Assembly: GCA_963843275.1 (NCBI GenBank)
Contig: CAWJJM010000012.1
Coordinates: 62,001 to 126,000 of the forward strand
Direction: 5' to 3'
DNA from: CAWJJM01 sp963843275
Lineage (GTDB): Bacteria; Acidobacteriota; Thermoanaerobaculia; Multivoradales; JBCCEF01
Length of the DNA: 64,000 nucleotides
Part shown: positions 25,095 to 35,100 of the stretch, one piece after another
Position numbering within the stretch: position 1 is the stretch's first letter
Layout of the letters: each line of letters starts with the position of its first letter
Made by a program: the position numbers and the translations under genes
Notes under the pieces: generated by a model
What the model was told of the DNA's origin: nothing
Seen by the model: the letters and a program-made list of their open reading frames with translations, nothing else
Database searches by the model: none

Positions 25095-26069
25095 TCACCT
25101 CCTCATCGCTGCGCGGACCAGGTTGCGGCGGACGCCGCGCTGGCGGCGCCGGTAGAGGAAGACCATCAGCACGCCGAAGGCGGCGGCGGCCGCCGCCCCC
25201 CAGGCGCCCACCGGCACCACCCCCCCCGCGGTGGCGCCCGCCGGCGGGGCGGCGGCCTCGCCCTCGGCCGGCGCCAGCGAGGTCAGCCACGCGGCGAGGT
25301 GGACCGCTTCCTGGCGGGTCACCGGGTGGCCGCGGTAGGCCGCCTTCATCAGGGGGAACCCGGGGTTCTGGGCGGCCGAGACCAACGCCGGCTCGCCGAG
25401 GCGGGCGCCCACCGAGGTCAGGTCCACCGCCAGGTTGCCGCCGCGGCCCGCGGCGTGGTGGCAGGCGGCACAGGGGAGGCCGCCCGCCGCCAGCCGCCGC
25501 GCCCCGAAGAAGAGCTCCTCGCCCCGCCGCGGCGAGGCGGGCTCGAGCGTGGCGGCCATCTCGGCCACCTGCCGTTCCCGGGAGGCGGCGAGGCGCTGCT
25601 TGACCCGGGGGTCCTCGAGCAACGCCACCAGCGACGCCACCTGCTCGTCGGTCATCGGGCCGACGTTCTTCTCCATCCGCTCGACCGCCTTGGCGAGGTC
25701 GTCGGCGGGCCAGCCGATGGCGGTCGTCAGGTCGGGGCCGGTGAGGACGCCCTCGCCGATGGTGTGGCAGCCGGCGCAGCGGGAGAGGAAGAAGTCCGCC
25801 GCCGGGTCGGGCTCCGCCGCCGCGGAGCCGGCTGCGGCGGCGCCCTCGGAGGCCGACCCGGCGGTGGCGGCCGGGGCGCCCGGCGCCGGCGGCTCGGGCG
25901 CGGCCGGCTCCACCGCCACCTCGGGAGCCGGTGGCGCCTCGTCGGCCGGCACCGGCTGCGTCTCGACGCCGTGCGCCGGGACCGGTGCGACGGCGACCGT
26001 CGCGCCGACGACCAGGAGCACCGCCGGCAGCAGGCGGAGAAGCGGTGGGAGCGGGCTTCGGCGAGTCAT
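25095..26069 (-). CDS. Dihaem cytochrome c, first gene of the nar operon
   Basis: 324-residue membrane-anchored cytochrome. Signal peptide (about 1-33), a long Pro/Ala/Glu linker (35-88), haem motif CAGCH at 98-102, second haem motif CAACH at 200-204, and a C-terminal TM helix followed by a basic cytoplasmic tail (YRRRQRGVRRN). Both haem domains face the periplasm. Such cytochromes at the head of nar operons are thought to carry electrons for, or help assemble, Nar in Thermus and some other lineages (NarC). Stop lies 5 bp before narG, and the promoter carries an ATGAC box. Confidence 0.88.
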   Translation of the reverse strand: MTRRSPLPPLLRLLPAVLLVVGATVAVAPVPAHGVETQPVPADEAPPAPEVAVEPAAPEPPAPGAPAATAGSASEGAAAAGSAAAEPDPAADFFLSRCAGCHTIGEGVLTGPDLTTAIGWPADDLAKAVERMEKNVGPMTDEQVASLVALLEDPRVKQRLAASRERQVAEMAATLEPASPRRGEELFFGARRLAAGGLPCAACHHAAGRGGNLAVDLTSVGARLGEPALVSAAQNPGFPLMKAAYRGHPVTRQEAVHLAAWLTSLAPAEGEAAAPPAGATAGGVVPVGAWGAAAAAAFGVLMVFLYRRRQRGVRRNLVRAAMRR

Positions 26070-26110
26070 TGCAGACCTCTGGATGAAGAATTCAGCAATG
26101 GATCGGGACG

Positions 26111-26152
26111 AAGCTAGCAGCCGGGCGCACGCCCGCCTATGACGGCGGTCAT
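26111..26152 (-). promoter_or_regulatory. Class II Crp/FNR-type promoter (ATGAC box) of the nar operon
   Basis: ATGACGGCGGTCAT (26139-26152; ATGAC-N4-GTCAT) extends to TATGAC/GTCATA. Reading toward the cytochrome/nar genes, a TAGCTT hexamer at 26116-26111 starts 22 nt past the box, predicting a start at about 26104 and a 35-nt leader. The same box and spacing precede the Rrf2 gene. This ties nitrate respiration to one of the two local Crp/FNR proteins. Confidence 0.75.
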
Positions 26153-26316
26153 ACCGGACGCGGGCCCGCGGCCGGCGGGGACGGCCGGTCCGCTTCCGCT
26201 ATGATCCTGGGCATTCGGATCGAGGTGATCGAAGGAGGCCGGGCGCACGGGCCGCCGTGCGTGGGCGGGCGGGTCCGCCCCCGGCCGTCCGTGGCGACGG
26301 GAGCGGGGGAGGCGGG

Positions 26317-28982
26317 TTGATCGGAGAGACGCTGGGCCGCTACCGGGTGACCGCCAAGCTCGGCGAAGGCGGCATGGGCGTGGTGTACCGCGCCACCGAC
26401 AGCGACCTGCGGCGCGAGGTGGCGCTCAAGGTCCTGCCCGACAGTTTGCTGTCGGACCCGGAGCGGACGGCGCGCTTCGAACGCGAGGCGCGCGTCCTGG
26501 CCTCGCTGAACCACCCCAACGTCGCCCAGATCTACGGGCTCGAGAGCCGCGGCGCCCGCCGCGCCCTGGTGATGGAGCTCGTCGAGGGGCCGACGCTCGC
26601 CGACCGGCTGGCGGGCGGGCCGCTCGACCTCGACGAGGCGCTGGCGGTGGCGTGCCAGATCGCCGAGGCGCTCGAGGAGGCCCACGCCAAGGGCATCGTC
26701 CACCGCGACCTCAAGCCCGCCAACGTCAAGCTGGCGCCGGGCGGACGGGTGAAGGTGCTCGACTTCGGCCTCGCCAAGGCCTTCGAGGGCGAGGCCGCCC
26801 CGGGCTCGGCGTCGCAGCTCGGCAACTCGCCCACGCTGACCCGGGGGTCGACGGCGGTGGGCGTGATCCTCGGGTCGGCCGCCTACATGTCGCCGGAGCA
26901 GGCCAAGGGGAAGGCGGTCGACAAGCGCTCCGACATCTGGTCCTTCGGCGTGGTGCTCTTCGAGATGCTGTCCGGCCGGCACCTGTTCGCCGGCGACAGC
27001 GTCACCGAGACGCTCGCCGCCGTGCTGCGCGCCGACCTCGCCTGGGAGGAGCTGCCGGCCCACCTGCCGCCCTCCCTCGTCCGCCTGCTGCGCCGCTGCC
27101 TCGAGCGCGATCCCCGGCGGCGCCTGCACGACATCGCCGACGCGCGCATCGTGCTGGAGGAGGTGGCCGAGGGGGTCGGGGACGACCTGCCGGCGCCCGC
27201 GCCCCGGCCGGCCGGCGGCCCGCCGTGCGCACCTGGCTCGCCTGGGCCGCCGCCTTCGCGCTCGGCACGGTGGCCGCCTATCCGCTGTTCCACGACGCGC
27301 GCGGCGCCGCACCGTCGGCGCGGCCGGCGGCGCCGCGGCTCGCCTTCCGCCAGCTCACCTTCACGGCGGGCGGGGAGAGGGAGCCGGCCCTGGCACCCGA
27401 CGGCGAGCGCTTCGCCTTCACCAAGGAGGTCGGCGGCCAGGCCGACGTGTTCCTGCAGGCGGTCGGCGGGCGCAACGCCGTGAACCTCACCGCCGGGTGC
27501 GCGCTCGACGACGACGAGCCCGCCTTCTCGCCGGACGGCCGCCGCATCGCCTACCGCTCCGAGTGCGGCGGCGGCGGCGTCTTCGTGATGGGGGCGATGG
27601 GCGAGTCGCCGCGCAAGGTCACCGACGCGGGGTTCAACCCGGACTGGTCGCCGGACGGCGCGGAGCTGGCGTTGGCCGACGAGCAGCTCGCCAGCCCGTT
27701 CGGGCGCACCACCCTGAGCCGGCTGTGGGCGGTCGACGTGGTGAGCGGCGAGCGACGGCTGCTCTCCGAGCACGACGCGGTGGATCCCGCCTGGTCGCCG
27801 GACGGCCGCCGGGTCGCCTTCTGGGGGCTCGAGGGCGACGGCTCGCAGCGCGACCTGTACACCGTCGCCGCCGACGGCTCGCAGTCCGCGGCCGACGCCG
27901 CCGTCCCGGTCCTGCTCGATCCGCCCGTCGACTGGAGCCCGGTGTGGGCGCCCGACAGCCGGTCGCTGCTGTTCGCCAGCACCCGCGGGGGGACCACCAA
28001 CCTGTGGCGCATCGCGCTCGACCCGGCGAGCGGCAGGGCCGGCGGCGAGCCGGAGCCGATCACCGCGCCGTCGAGCTGGGCCGGGTACCTCACCTCCTCG
28101 CGCGACGGCCGCCGCCTCGCCTTCGTCGACCGCAACACACGGGACGCGGTGCGCGTGGCCCCGTTCGACCCGGTGGCGGGGAAGCTCTCCGGTCCGGCCC
28201 GGACCGTGCCCCTGGGCACCGTCGAGGCCGACGACGCCATCTCCCTGCCGCCGGCGTCCGCAGGCGTGCTCTTCGCCAGCTCCGGGCTGCCGCAGCACCT
28301 CTTCCTCGCCGCGGACGGCAGCGACCTGCGCCAGCTCACCGACGGCCCGCACCGCGACCGTCAGGGGATGTTCTCCCGCGACGGGACTTGGATCGTCTTC
28401 CAGACCGATCGCTGGCCGAGCACCCTCGCCCTGATCCGGCCCGACGGCAGCGGCCTGCGGGAGCTGCGGGCGGACGGGCTCTCCGGCGCCTGGTACCCGC
28501 GGTTCTCGCCGGACGGACGGTGGCTGGCGGCGGCCGCCAACGCCGGGGCCTTCCGCGTGCCGATGTCCGGCCCCGACGCCACCGGGCCGGTCGAGTGGCT
28601 GCCCGCGCCGGGCGAGGGCCTGGCGTTCTGGCCGTCCTCGTGGTCTCCCGACGGCCGCCGCCTCGCCGGCAGCCTGGTCCCCACCTCGGGGGTCCCGGCC
28701 GGGGCCGCGGTCCTCGACCTCGCCGCGGGGACCTACCGGCAGGTCGCCGACGACGCGACGCGGCCGGTCTCGGTGCGGTTCCTCCCCGACGGCCGCCGAC
28801 TGCTGCTGGCGACGATCGAGGGCGTGCGCGTCCTCGACCTCGCCGGCGGTGCGCCGACCGAGCTCGTCGCGCCCGCCGCGGGCGCCGCGGTCATCTGGGC
28901 CGACCTCGCCGCCGACGGCCGCCGCCTCGTCTGGCACGAGCAGAGCGACGAGTCCGACATCTGGCTGGCGACCTTCGAGTAG
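26317..28982 (+). CDS. Ser/Thr protein kinase with C-terminal TolB/WD40-type propeller, one frameshift
   Basis: Eukaryotic-like kinase: Gly loop LGEGGMGVVY (15-24), VALK Lys38, catalytic HRDLKPAN (129-136), DFG (149-151) and APE-equivalent MSPEQ. After a short linker comes one TM helix (TWLAWAAAFALGTVAAYPLF) and an outside beta-propeller with repeated SPDGRR motifs (for example FSPDGRRIAYRS, WSPDGRRVAFWG). The kinase and TM/propeller are in different frames; the span is 3n+2, so one missing base near 27200-27225 restores a single ~888-residue protein. A TTG start at 26317 after a GGGGGAGG site opens with the common IGETLGRY lead. This kinase-TM-propeller form is frequent in Acidobacteriota. 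Divergent from the nar operon; target unknown. Confidence 0.88.
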
Positions 28983-29276
28983 TCGGGCCGGGGGTCGGCC
29001 CGATCGCCCGACCGGCGCCGAGACGCTGCCCGCCCGCCCTGGCGGACTTCCGGCCCGCCACCCGCTCGAGCCCGGTCGGTGCAAGCCGTGCCCTGCACCC
29101 GGTCGTCGCGGCCCCGACGAACACCGCGGGGACGGCGTCGAGCTCCTGCGCCTCGGCACGGAAGAGGTCGAGCGGGCCGACGCGGGGCGCCGGGCGGTGC
29201 GCCGCGGACGGCTGGCGACCCGGCGGCGGCTTCTCGGGACGGAGCGGGGGGTCCGCGGGCCGCCTCCGAGCAGGCC
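28983..29276. other. Convergent intergenic region, nothing recognised
   Basis: 294 bp between the stop of the kinase-propeller gene and the stop of the amine oxidase gene. No conserved ORF, no T-run after a hairpin, and no repeat shared with the elements at 31993 or 53628 was seen. Confidence 0.6.
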
Positions 29277-30917
29277 TCAGCCCGCCCGGCGCAGCCCCTG
29301 GGGGCGGCGCTCCTCGAGCTCGTGCGGTCGCTCCATCCCGCGGGCGTGGAGGATCTCCCGGGCCACCGCCTCGCCGGTCTCGCAGCCGCCCTCCATGAAG
29401 CCCTGGGCGGCCAGCGAGCAGTGCTCGCCGGCGAAGTGGAGGCGGCCGACGCGCTCGCCCTCGGCGCCGGCGATCGTCGTCCACTGGCCGGTCAGGTAGC
29501 TGGCGTAGGAGCCCAGGGTCCACGGGAAGGTGGGCCAGTGGAAGCGGGCGACGCGCTGCCCGGCGTGGGCGGCGGCGGCGCCGGGGAAGACGCGGTCGAG
29601 GTCGGCGACCAGTCGGTCGCCCTGCTCCTCGGGGGTGCCGCGGCCGAGCTCGACGCCGTGGTCGCCGCCGGTGAAGTTGGTGAGGATGCCGTGCTCGCCG
29701 GCCTGCAGCCGGCTGGTCTCCCAGGTGGTCTGCGGCGGCAGGTCGGTGAAGAGACTCCCGTTCGAGCCGTGCCGGGTGCGCCAGACGCGCTCGGAGAAGC
29801 CGGCCATCAGCTTGGCGTTGGTGCCGTAGCCGAGCTCGGCGATGGCGCGGCGCTTGGCGGGCGGCAGCTCGACGTCGAGCCGCACCTGGCGCAGCAGCGT
29901 GAAGGGGATCGCCAGCACCACCTGGGCCGCCGGCACCTCGACGGCGCCGGCGCCGCGGGCGACCGACAGCACGAACGAGCCGTCGGCCAGCTGGCGCAGC
30001 GCCTCGAGCCGGCTGCCGGTCTCGACGGCGTCGCCCAGCCGCCGCGCCAGCTCGTGGGGGATGGCGTCGTTGCCCTGGTGGACGTGGAAGCGCTCGTCGC
30101 TGTCGCCGAAGACGTGGAACGGATCGGGGTCCGGGTCGATCAGCAGCAGCAGGTTCAGCGCCGACTGGCGGTCGGTCTCCAGCCCGTACTCGGTGGTGTA
30201 GGCGACGTCGAGCAGGTCGCGGAACCAGCCCTCCACCCCGGCGGCGTCGAGCCAGGCGGACAGCGGCGTGCGGTCGAGCGCCTCGGCGCCGGACGGGGTG
30301 CGGTAGGTGACGTCGCCGGTGAGGGTGTCGAGGTCGGCCTGGATGCGACGCGCCACCGGCAGGAAGGCGCGCACCACCTCGTCCTCGCCGCGGGCGTGGC
30401 CGCCGAACCACCAGACGTCGCGCGCCAGCGCGGGGTCGTCGGTCGACAGGTCGTCGAGCGCGATCCCGAGCTCGGCGGCGAGCCCGCGGATCGCGGTGTG
30501 GCCGGAGTCGATCAGCTCGCCGCCGAGCTCGGCGACCTGGCCGTCGGGAAAGACGTCGCGCAGGCTGTACATGCGGCCGCCGACGCGGTCCTGGGCCTCG
30601 AGCACCCGCACCGGCACCCCCTCCTGGCGCAACCGGTAGGCGGTGGTCAGCCCGGCGATGCCGGCGCCGACCACCACGACGGTGCCGTCGCCCCCCTCGC
30701 CCCGCCCCGGCCGGCCGCGCGGCGGCCGCCGGGCCGGGGCGCAGCCGGCCGCCAGCCCCACCGCCGTCACCGCCGAGGCGCGCAGGAAGTCGCGCCGCGA
30801 CAGGGCCGCGCGCCGCAGCTCGCCGATCTCCTCGGGCGCGCGCCCCGTGGCGAGGCTCCAGCGGGCCTCGGCGAACGAGCGCTGGACGATCCGGAACAAC
30901 GGGGTGCGGGCCGCCAT
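29277..30917 (-). CDS. Tat-exported flavin amine oxidase
   Basis: 546-residue FAD-dependent amine oxidase (MAO/FAO superfamily). A ~38-residue cytoplasmic lead precedes a Tat motif SRRDFLRASAV (40-50) and a lipobox-like Cys59. The FAD Rossmann motif VVGAGIAGL (82-90) is followed by the RVGGRMYSL flavin loop; the C-terminal FAD segment GRLHFAGEHCS and an aromatic-rich substrate region (SYASYLTGQW) are present. ATG at 30917 has GAGGAGGTGG before it. Substrate is not predictable from sequence; no obvious partner genes adjoin it. Confidence 0.9.
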   Translation of the reverse strand: MAARTPLFRIVQRSFAEARWSLATGRAPEEIGELRRAALSRRDFLRASAVTAVGLAAGCAPARRPPRGRPGRGEGGDGTVVVVGAGIAGLTTAYRLRQEGVPVRVLEAQDRVGGRMYSLRDVFPDGQVAELGGELIDSGHTAIRGLAAELGIALDDLSTDDPALARDVWWFGGHARGEDEVVRAFLPVARRIQADLDTLTGDVTYRTPSGAEALDRTPLSAWLDAAGVEGWFRDLLDVAYTTEYGLETDRQSALNLLLLIDPDPDPFHVFGDSDERFHVHQGNDAIPHELARRLGDAVETGSRLEALRQLADGSFVLSVARGAGAVEVPAAQVVLAIPFTLLRQVRLDVELPPAKRRAIAELGYGTNAKLMAGFSERVWRTRHGSNGSLFTDLPPQTTWETSRLQAGEHGILTNFTGGDHGVELGRGTPEEQGDRLVADLDRVFPGAAAAHAGQRVARFHWPTFPWTLGSYASYLTGQWTTIAGAEGERVGRLHFAGEHCSLAAQGFMEGGCETGEAVAREILHARGMERPHELEERRPQGLRRAG

Positions 30918-31058
30918 CCACCACCTCCTCGGGTCGGGAAGAGGCGACGCTATCACCCGCGCGCGGGACGGGGCGGAGCCCGCCGGAGCTCGGGCCCGAC
31001 GCGGGGCGTCGGAGGGGACGGGGAGGGGCGGCGGCCGCGGCTGCTGGGCGGGCCGCGC

Positions 31059-31829
31059 TCAGGCCCGCGGGGGCTGGGCGAGCGGGTCGAGGACCAGCGG
31101 CGCCAGCGGGTCGATCGGCAGGTCGGGGACGCCGCGGCGCGGGAACTGGCGCAGCAGGCGGACGTAGGTGGAGATCCAGTAGAGGTCGAGGACGACGACG
31201 AAGGCGAAGGCGGGCAGGGCGGCGGGCGCCACGGTGCGTTGCACGGCGGTGGCGTCGCCGGTGGCGAGCGCCGCCCCGAGGGTCCCGGCGAGGAGCAGCC
31301 ACAGCGGCAGGCGGAAGCCGACCAGGGCCGCCAGGCTGGCGCGCAGCACGCCGCGCTCGAGCCCCGGCCGGTCGCGCATCCGGGCCCAGGCGCCGATCCC
31401 GGTGAGGACGGGCAGCACCTCGGAGACGAGCACGGCGCCGACCAGGGCGTAGGCGGCGTGGAAGTGCAGGGCCGCCAGGCAGCCGGCGACGCCCAGGAGG
31501 TGGTGGATCACCAGGTCGCGCGCCGCCCGCGCCGAGAGGAACACCCGCCCGCCGCCGAGCCAGGCGAGGTCGGCCACCAGGTGCGCCGTGAACACCACCA
31601 CCGGCCAGGTGTCGCCCAGCCCGGCGTGCTCGACGACGAAGCCCTGGCGCCACAGGGGCGCCCAGCGCGCCAGGGCCGCGATCCCGGTCCCGACGAGCAC
31701 CGCGGCGGCGAGGCCGCGCGACAGCTTCAGGTTGCGCCGGAACGACTGCCGCGCCCGGCGCGCCACCCCCCAGTGCAGGGCGAGGAACCCGGCCGTGGCG
31801 GCGCTGGTGGCGGCGAGGAATCCCATCAT
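31059..31829 (-). CDS. Multi-pass membrane protein, TLC-domain-like
   Basis: 256 residues with about seven predicted TM helices. The central His-rich stretch LVIHHLLGVAGCLAALHFHAAY, followed by a Glu-containing helix ending SEVLPVL, resembles the TRAM-LAG1-CLN8 (TLC) fold, a family linked to lipid or ceramide handling in eukaryotes and of unclear role in bacteria. ATG at 31829 lies after GGGAGAGACGG. It is preceded by the structured repeat at 31993, which may insulate it from the upstream outer-membrane gene. Confidence 0.65.
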   Translation of the reverse strand: MMGFLAATSAATAGFLALHWGVARRARQSFRRNLKLSRGLAAAVLVGTGIAALARWAPLWRQGFVVEHAGLGDTWPVVVFTAHLVADLAWLGGGRVFLSARAARDLVIHHLLGVAGCLAALHFHAAYALVGAVLVSEVLPVLTGIGAWARMRDRPGLERGVLRASLAALVGFRLPLWLLLAGTLGAALATGDATAVQRTVAPAALPAFAFVVVLDLYWISTYVRLLRQFPRRGVPDLPIDPLAPLVLDPLAQPPRA

Positions 31830-31992
31830 CGTCCGTCTCTCCCGAGGGCCGGCCCGACGACCCGCACCGCCCCCCCGCCTCCCCGATGCACCCCCCGTAC
31901 CGCACCCCGCCGGCGCCGACAAGCGGAGCGCCTACCGGAACCGCTCCAGGAAGCCGGCGCGAGCGCAGCGAAGCGCCCCGGTGAACCGACCG

Positions 31993-32117
31993 GCTGAGCG
32001 GTGAGAGGGGTGCGGATGCAAGGAGCGCGAGGGAGGGGGGCCGAGGCGACCATCAGGTCGCCGCAGGCCGCCCGAGTGAGCAGCGACGCCGCAGGCGCGC
32101 CCCTCTCGCCGCTCAGC
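31993..32117 (-). repeat. Structured stop-codon-anchored repeat, copy 1
   Basis: 125-bp imperfect inverted repeat. Outer arms GCTGAGCGGTGAGAGGGG (31993-32010) and its near complement (32100-32117) pair 17 of 18 with one G-T. Inside lie GATGCAAGGAGCGCG, an inner hairpin GGCGACC-ATCA-GGTCGCC (32045-32062) and GCAGCGACGCCGCAG. The right arm contains the TGA of the outer-membrane gene (32113-32115). Core segments recur at 53651-53730 while stems differ but still pair. It could act as a terminator or 3'-end stabiliser in the minus-strand transcript. Confidence 0.8.
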
Positions 32118-35100
32118 GGAAGAGTTTGAGGAAGACGATATAGGCGACCACGCCGTCGTCCGGGCCCGCCACCGGCACGCCGATGTCGAGGTTGACCAGC
32201 GTCTGCCAGGGGCCCACGAAGGTGCCGGCGATGCCGGCGCCGGCGAGGAGCTCGTCCTCGAGGCCGGCCGCCGGGTCGGTGGCCCAGGCCACGTCGCCGA
32301 GGGCGTCGATGCGCAGCAGCTTGCCGATCTCGAAGCCGTAGGAGGCGTGCGCCAGGGTGGCGCTCTCGGCGCGCACCCGGTTCGACGAGTAGCCGTGGAC
32401 GCGCGTGTCGCCGAAGAACCCGAAGCCGTACTTCGAGAAGCGGTCGAGGTTGCGGCCGTCCACCCAGTCGAGCTCGGCGCCGATCTTCTGGAAGCGCGGC
32501 AGGTACCAGTTCTTGCCCAGGCCCAGCCGCCAGTACTGGAAGTCCTGGTGGTCGGGGTCGTACTCGGGGTTGCCGGGGCGGCCCCACGGCTCCCAGGTGG
32601 AGCGGTGGGAGGCGGCGACGCTGCCCGACAGCGAGTAGCCCGAGCGCACGAAGCGGCCGGTCAGGCGCAGGGCGCTCTCGAGGTGGTCCGACGGCACCAC
32701 GAAGTCGTCGGCGGTGGTGTCGCTGCGCGAGTAGTCGCGGCGCAGCAGGCGGAGCTCGGCGCCGACCTTGACGTAGCTGCCCAGCGGCCGGCCGATCTTC
32801 AGCGCCAGGCTGGCGGGCAGCACCTTGACCTCCTCCTCCGGCACCTCCGCGCCGTCGCGGTAGACCGTGTCGGCGAGCTTGATGCCGAGGCCGAACAGGT
32901 CGATCCCGGCGTCGAACCGGCTGCCGAACAGCCGCGGCTGGGCCAGGTTGGCGGTCAACAGCGCGCCGGCGAAGAAGACGTTGAGCTGCGCCCCGCGGTC
33001 GCGGAAGTCGAGGTCGAGGTAGTTGACGCCTCCGAGCGGCAGGGGGTAGTCGAGGGCGTCGTCGTAGAAGACGCCGCCGGCGGCGAACCACTTGTCGGTG
33101 TCGAAGCCCTCCTTGACCACCCGCCCGGCACGGCCCTCCTCCTTGACCAGGTAGCGCAGGCCCTCGTCGGTGTCACGCACCATGGTCACGTCGGAGCCCT
33201 CGACCGCCGCGCGCCGCGCCGCGAAGTCGTCGCCGTTGATGCGCACGTCGGTGAGCAGCGTCTCGCGCTCGACCAGGGTGGTGGCGTTGACCACCGACAG
33301 GAGCTGCTCGGCCACCACCCGCAGCGGCAGGACGAAGCTCGCCGCGGCCCAGGGGGCGTCGGCGCCGGCGGCGTCGATCGGCCGGTACTGGAGCGTCTCG
33401 ACGTTCGACAGCACGTCGCCCTGGAGCCCGAGCTGCACCGCCCGCGTCCGCACCCGGGCGTAGAGCTGGCGGTCGATCCACACCGTGCCGCGGTAGAGGC
33501 TGGTCGGTGGGGCGGCGTCCGCCGCGGCGTCGCCGGCCGCGGACGCCGCCGCACCCGCCTCCGCCCCGGCCGCCTCCGGCCCCGCCACCGGTCCGGCGGG
33601 GGCGAACTCCACCACCCAGCAGTCGCGGCCGTCGACCGTCTCGGTGCCCCGCAGCCGGTAGCGATAGGTCTTGTCGAAGGTGATCTCGAGCGGCATCGCC
33701 GCCGCCTTCTCCGGCTGGACCAGCGGGATCTCGGGGATCGACCTGCCGCGCCACTTCACGCCGTTGACGTAGAAGGTCTGCCACGCCCAGTCGGCGCCGG
33801 TGTCGGGGGCCCAGAAGTACGGACCCTCGAGCGTCGCCTCGAAGTTCTGCACCCCGGCGCCGACGCCGAAGCGCAGGTGGGTGGTGTCGGTGGCGCTGTA
33901 GTGGTCGATGCGCCGCGCCTGGGCGTCCTCGAAGGCCTGCAGCCGCCGCAGGATCTCCTCGACCGGGACCTCGCGCTCGGACTCGACCTCGACGCGCTCG
34001 GCGACGCCGGCCACCTGTCCGAGCTCCTCGACCCCCATGCGCTCGAGGCGCAGCACCGCCACCGGTCCCGGGTCGGCCATCCGCACCCGCAGCCCGGCCG
34101 CCGTCCGGCGGGTTCCGGCGAGCGGCACGGCTGCGCCGTCCGGCGTCACCCGCACGGGGTCGCGGAGCTGCGGGTCGGGGAAGTCCAGCACCAGCTCGTC
34201 GAGCGGTTCGCCGCCGGCGCCGCGCGGCACCGCGGCGATGACGCGCAGCCCGAGGTCCTCGCCGCGCACGAAGGCCCAGCCGCCGGCGGGCGACGAGGTC
34301 GGGTCGTAGGACAGGTCGCCGGTGAACTCGCGGCCCAGCACCACCAGGGGGACCACCAGGTCGGCGGCCGACCCGGCGCCGGGCGGCACCGAGAAGAGGG
34401 TCGCCTGGGCGCCCGCCACCGCGGCCGCGGCCGCCGCGGGCAGGGCGGCGAGCGGCGGCTCCGGCAGGGCCAGGGCGTCGACCACCACCGGCCTCCCCGG
34501 ATCGAGCTCGGCCAGCGCGGCCGCCGCGGCGGCCAGGCGGTCGTCGGGGGCGGGGGCGAGGGCGACGGCCTCGAGGTAGCCGGCGACGTCGCCGGCGTAC
34601 AGGGCGCGCAGCGCCGCGGGGTCGGCCGGCAGCGGGCCGGCGACCACGCGCGCCGCCTCCTCGGCGCCGCTCACCGCCACCGCCGCCCGCTTGAGCAGGT
34701 AGGCGTACTCGGCCGGCTCGGGCGTCCCCGCCACGTCCCAGCGCACCTCGTACCAGGCGGCGCCGGCGGCGCGGGCGAGGCGCGAGGCGGCGGCGATCTC
34801 GGCGTCGAGGCGCGGCAGGTCGTCGCGCAGCGGCGGCGGGGCGGTGAAGCGCAGGGTCACCCACGGCGTGGCGCCGGCGGCGCGCACCGCCGCCGCGGCC
34901 CGGGCGGCGGCCGCGGTGTCGGCGCTGCCGTCGAGCGGCGCGTCCCAGGCCAGGAAGACCGGCGTCCCGGGCTCCAGCCGGGCGGCCTCGCCCAGCGCCC
35001 GGGCGAGGTCCGCCGCGGCCGCCGGGCCGGCGGCGCGCAGCCCGGCGCAGGGGGCGCAGGGGAGGGTCTGGGCCCGGGCCGCACCGGCGCCGATCAGGGC

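Noticed and set aside
21580..25155. A 1191-codon open frame antisense to narG (and other 300-1000-codon frames opposite real genes, e.g. at 4615-6747, 19409-21472, 32347-35310)
   Set aside because: At ~75% GC the antisense frames of coding DNA lack stop codons. Their products are rich in Val/Gly/Asp/Arg/His with no family motifs, while the opposite strand carries clear conserved enzymes.
26652..27225. Treating the kinase and the propeller as two separate genes
   Set aside because: The propeller frame has no ribosome site at its first usable GTG (27225), begins exactly at the expected TM helix, and single-chain kinase-TM-propeller proteins are common; a one-base frame break explains the split better.
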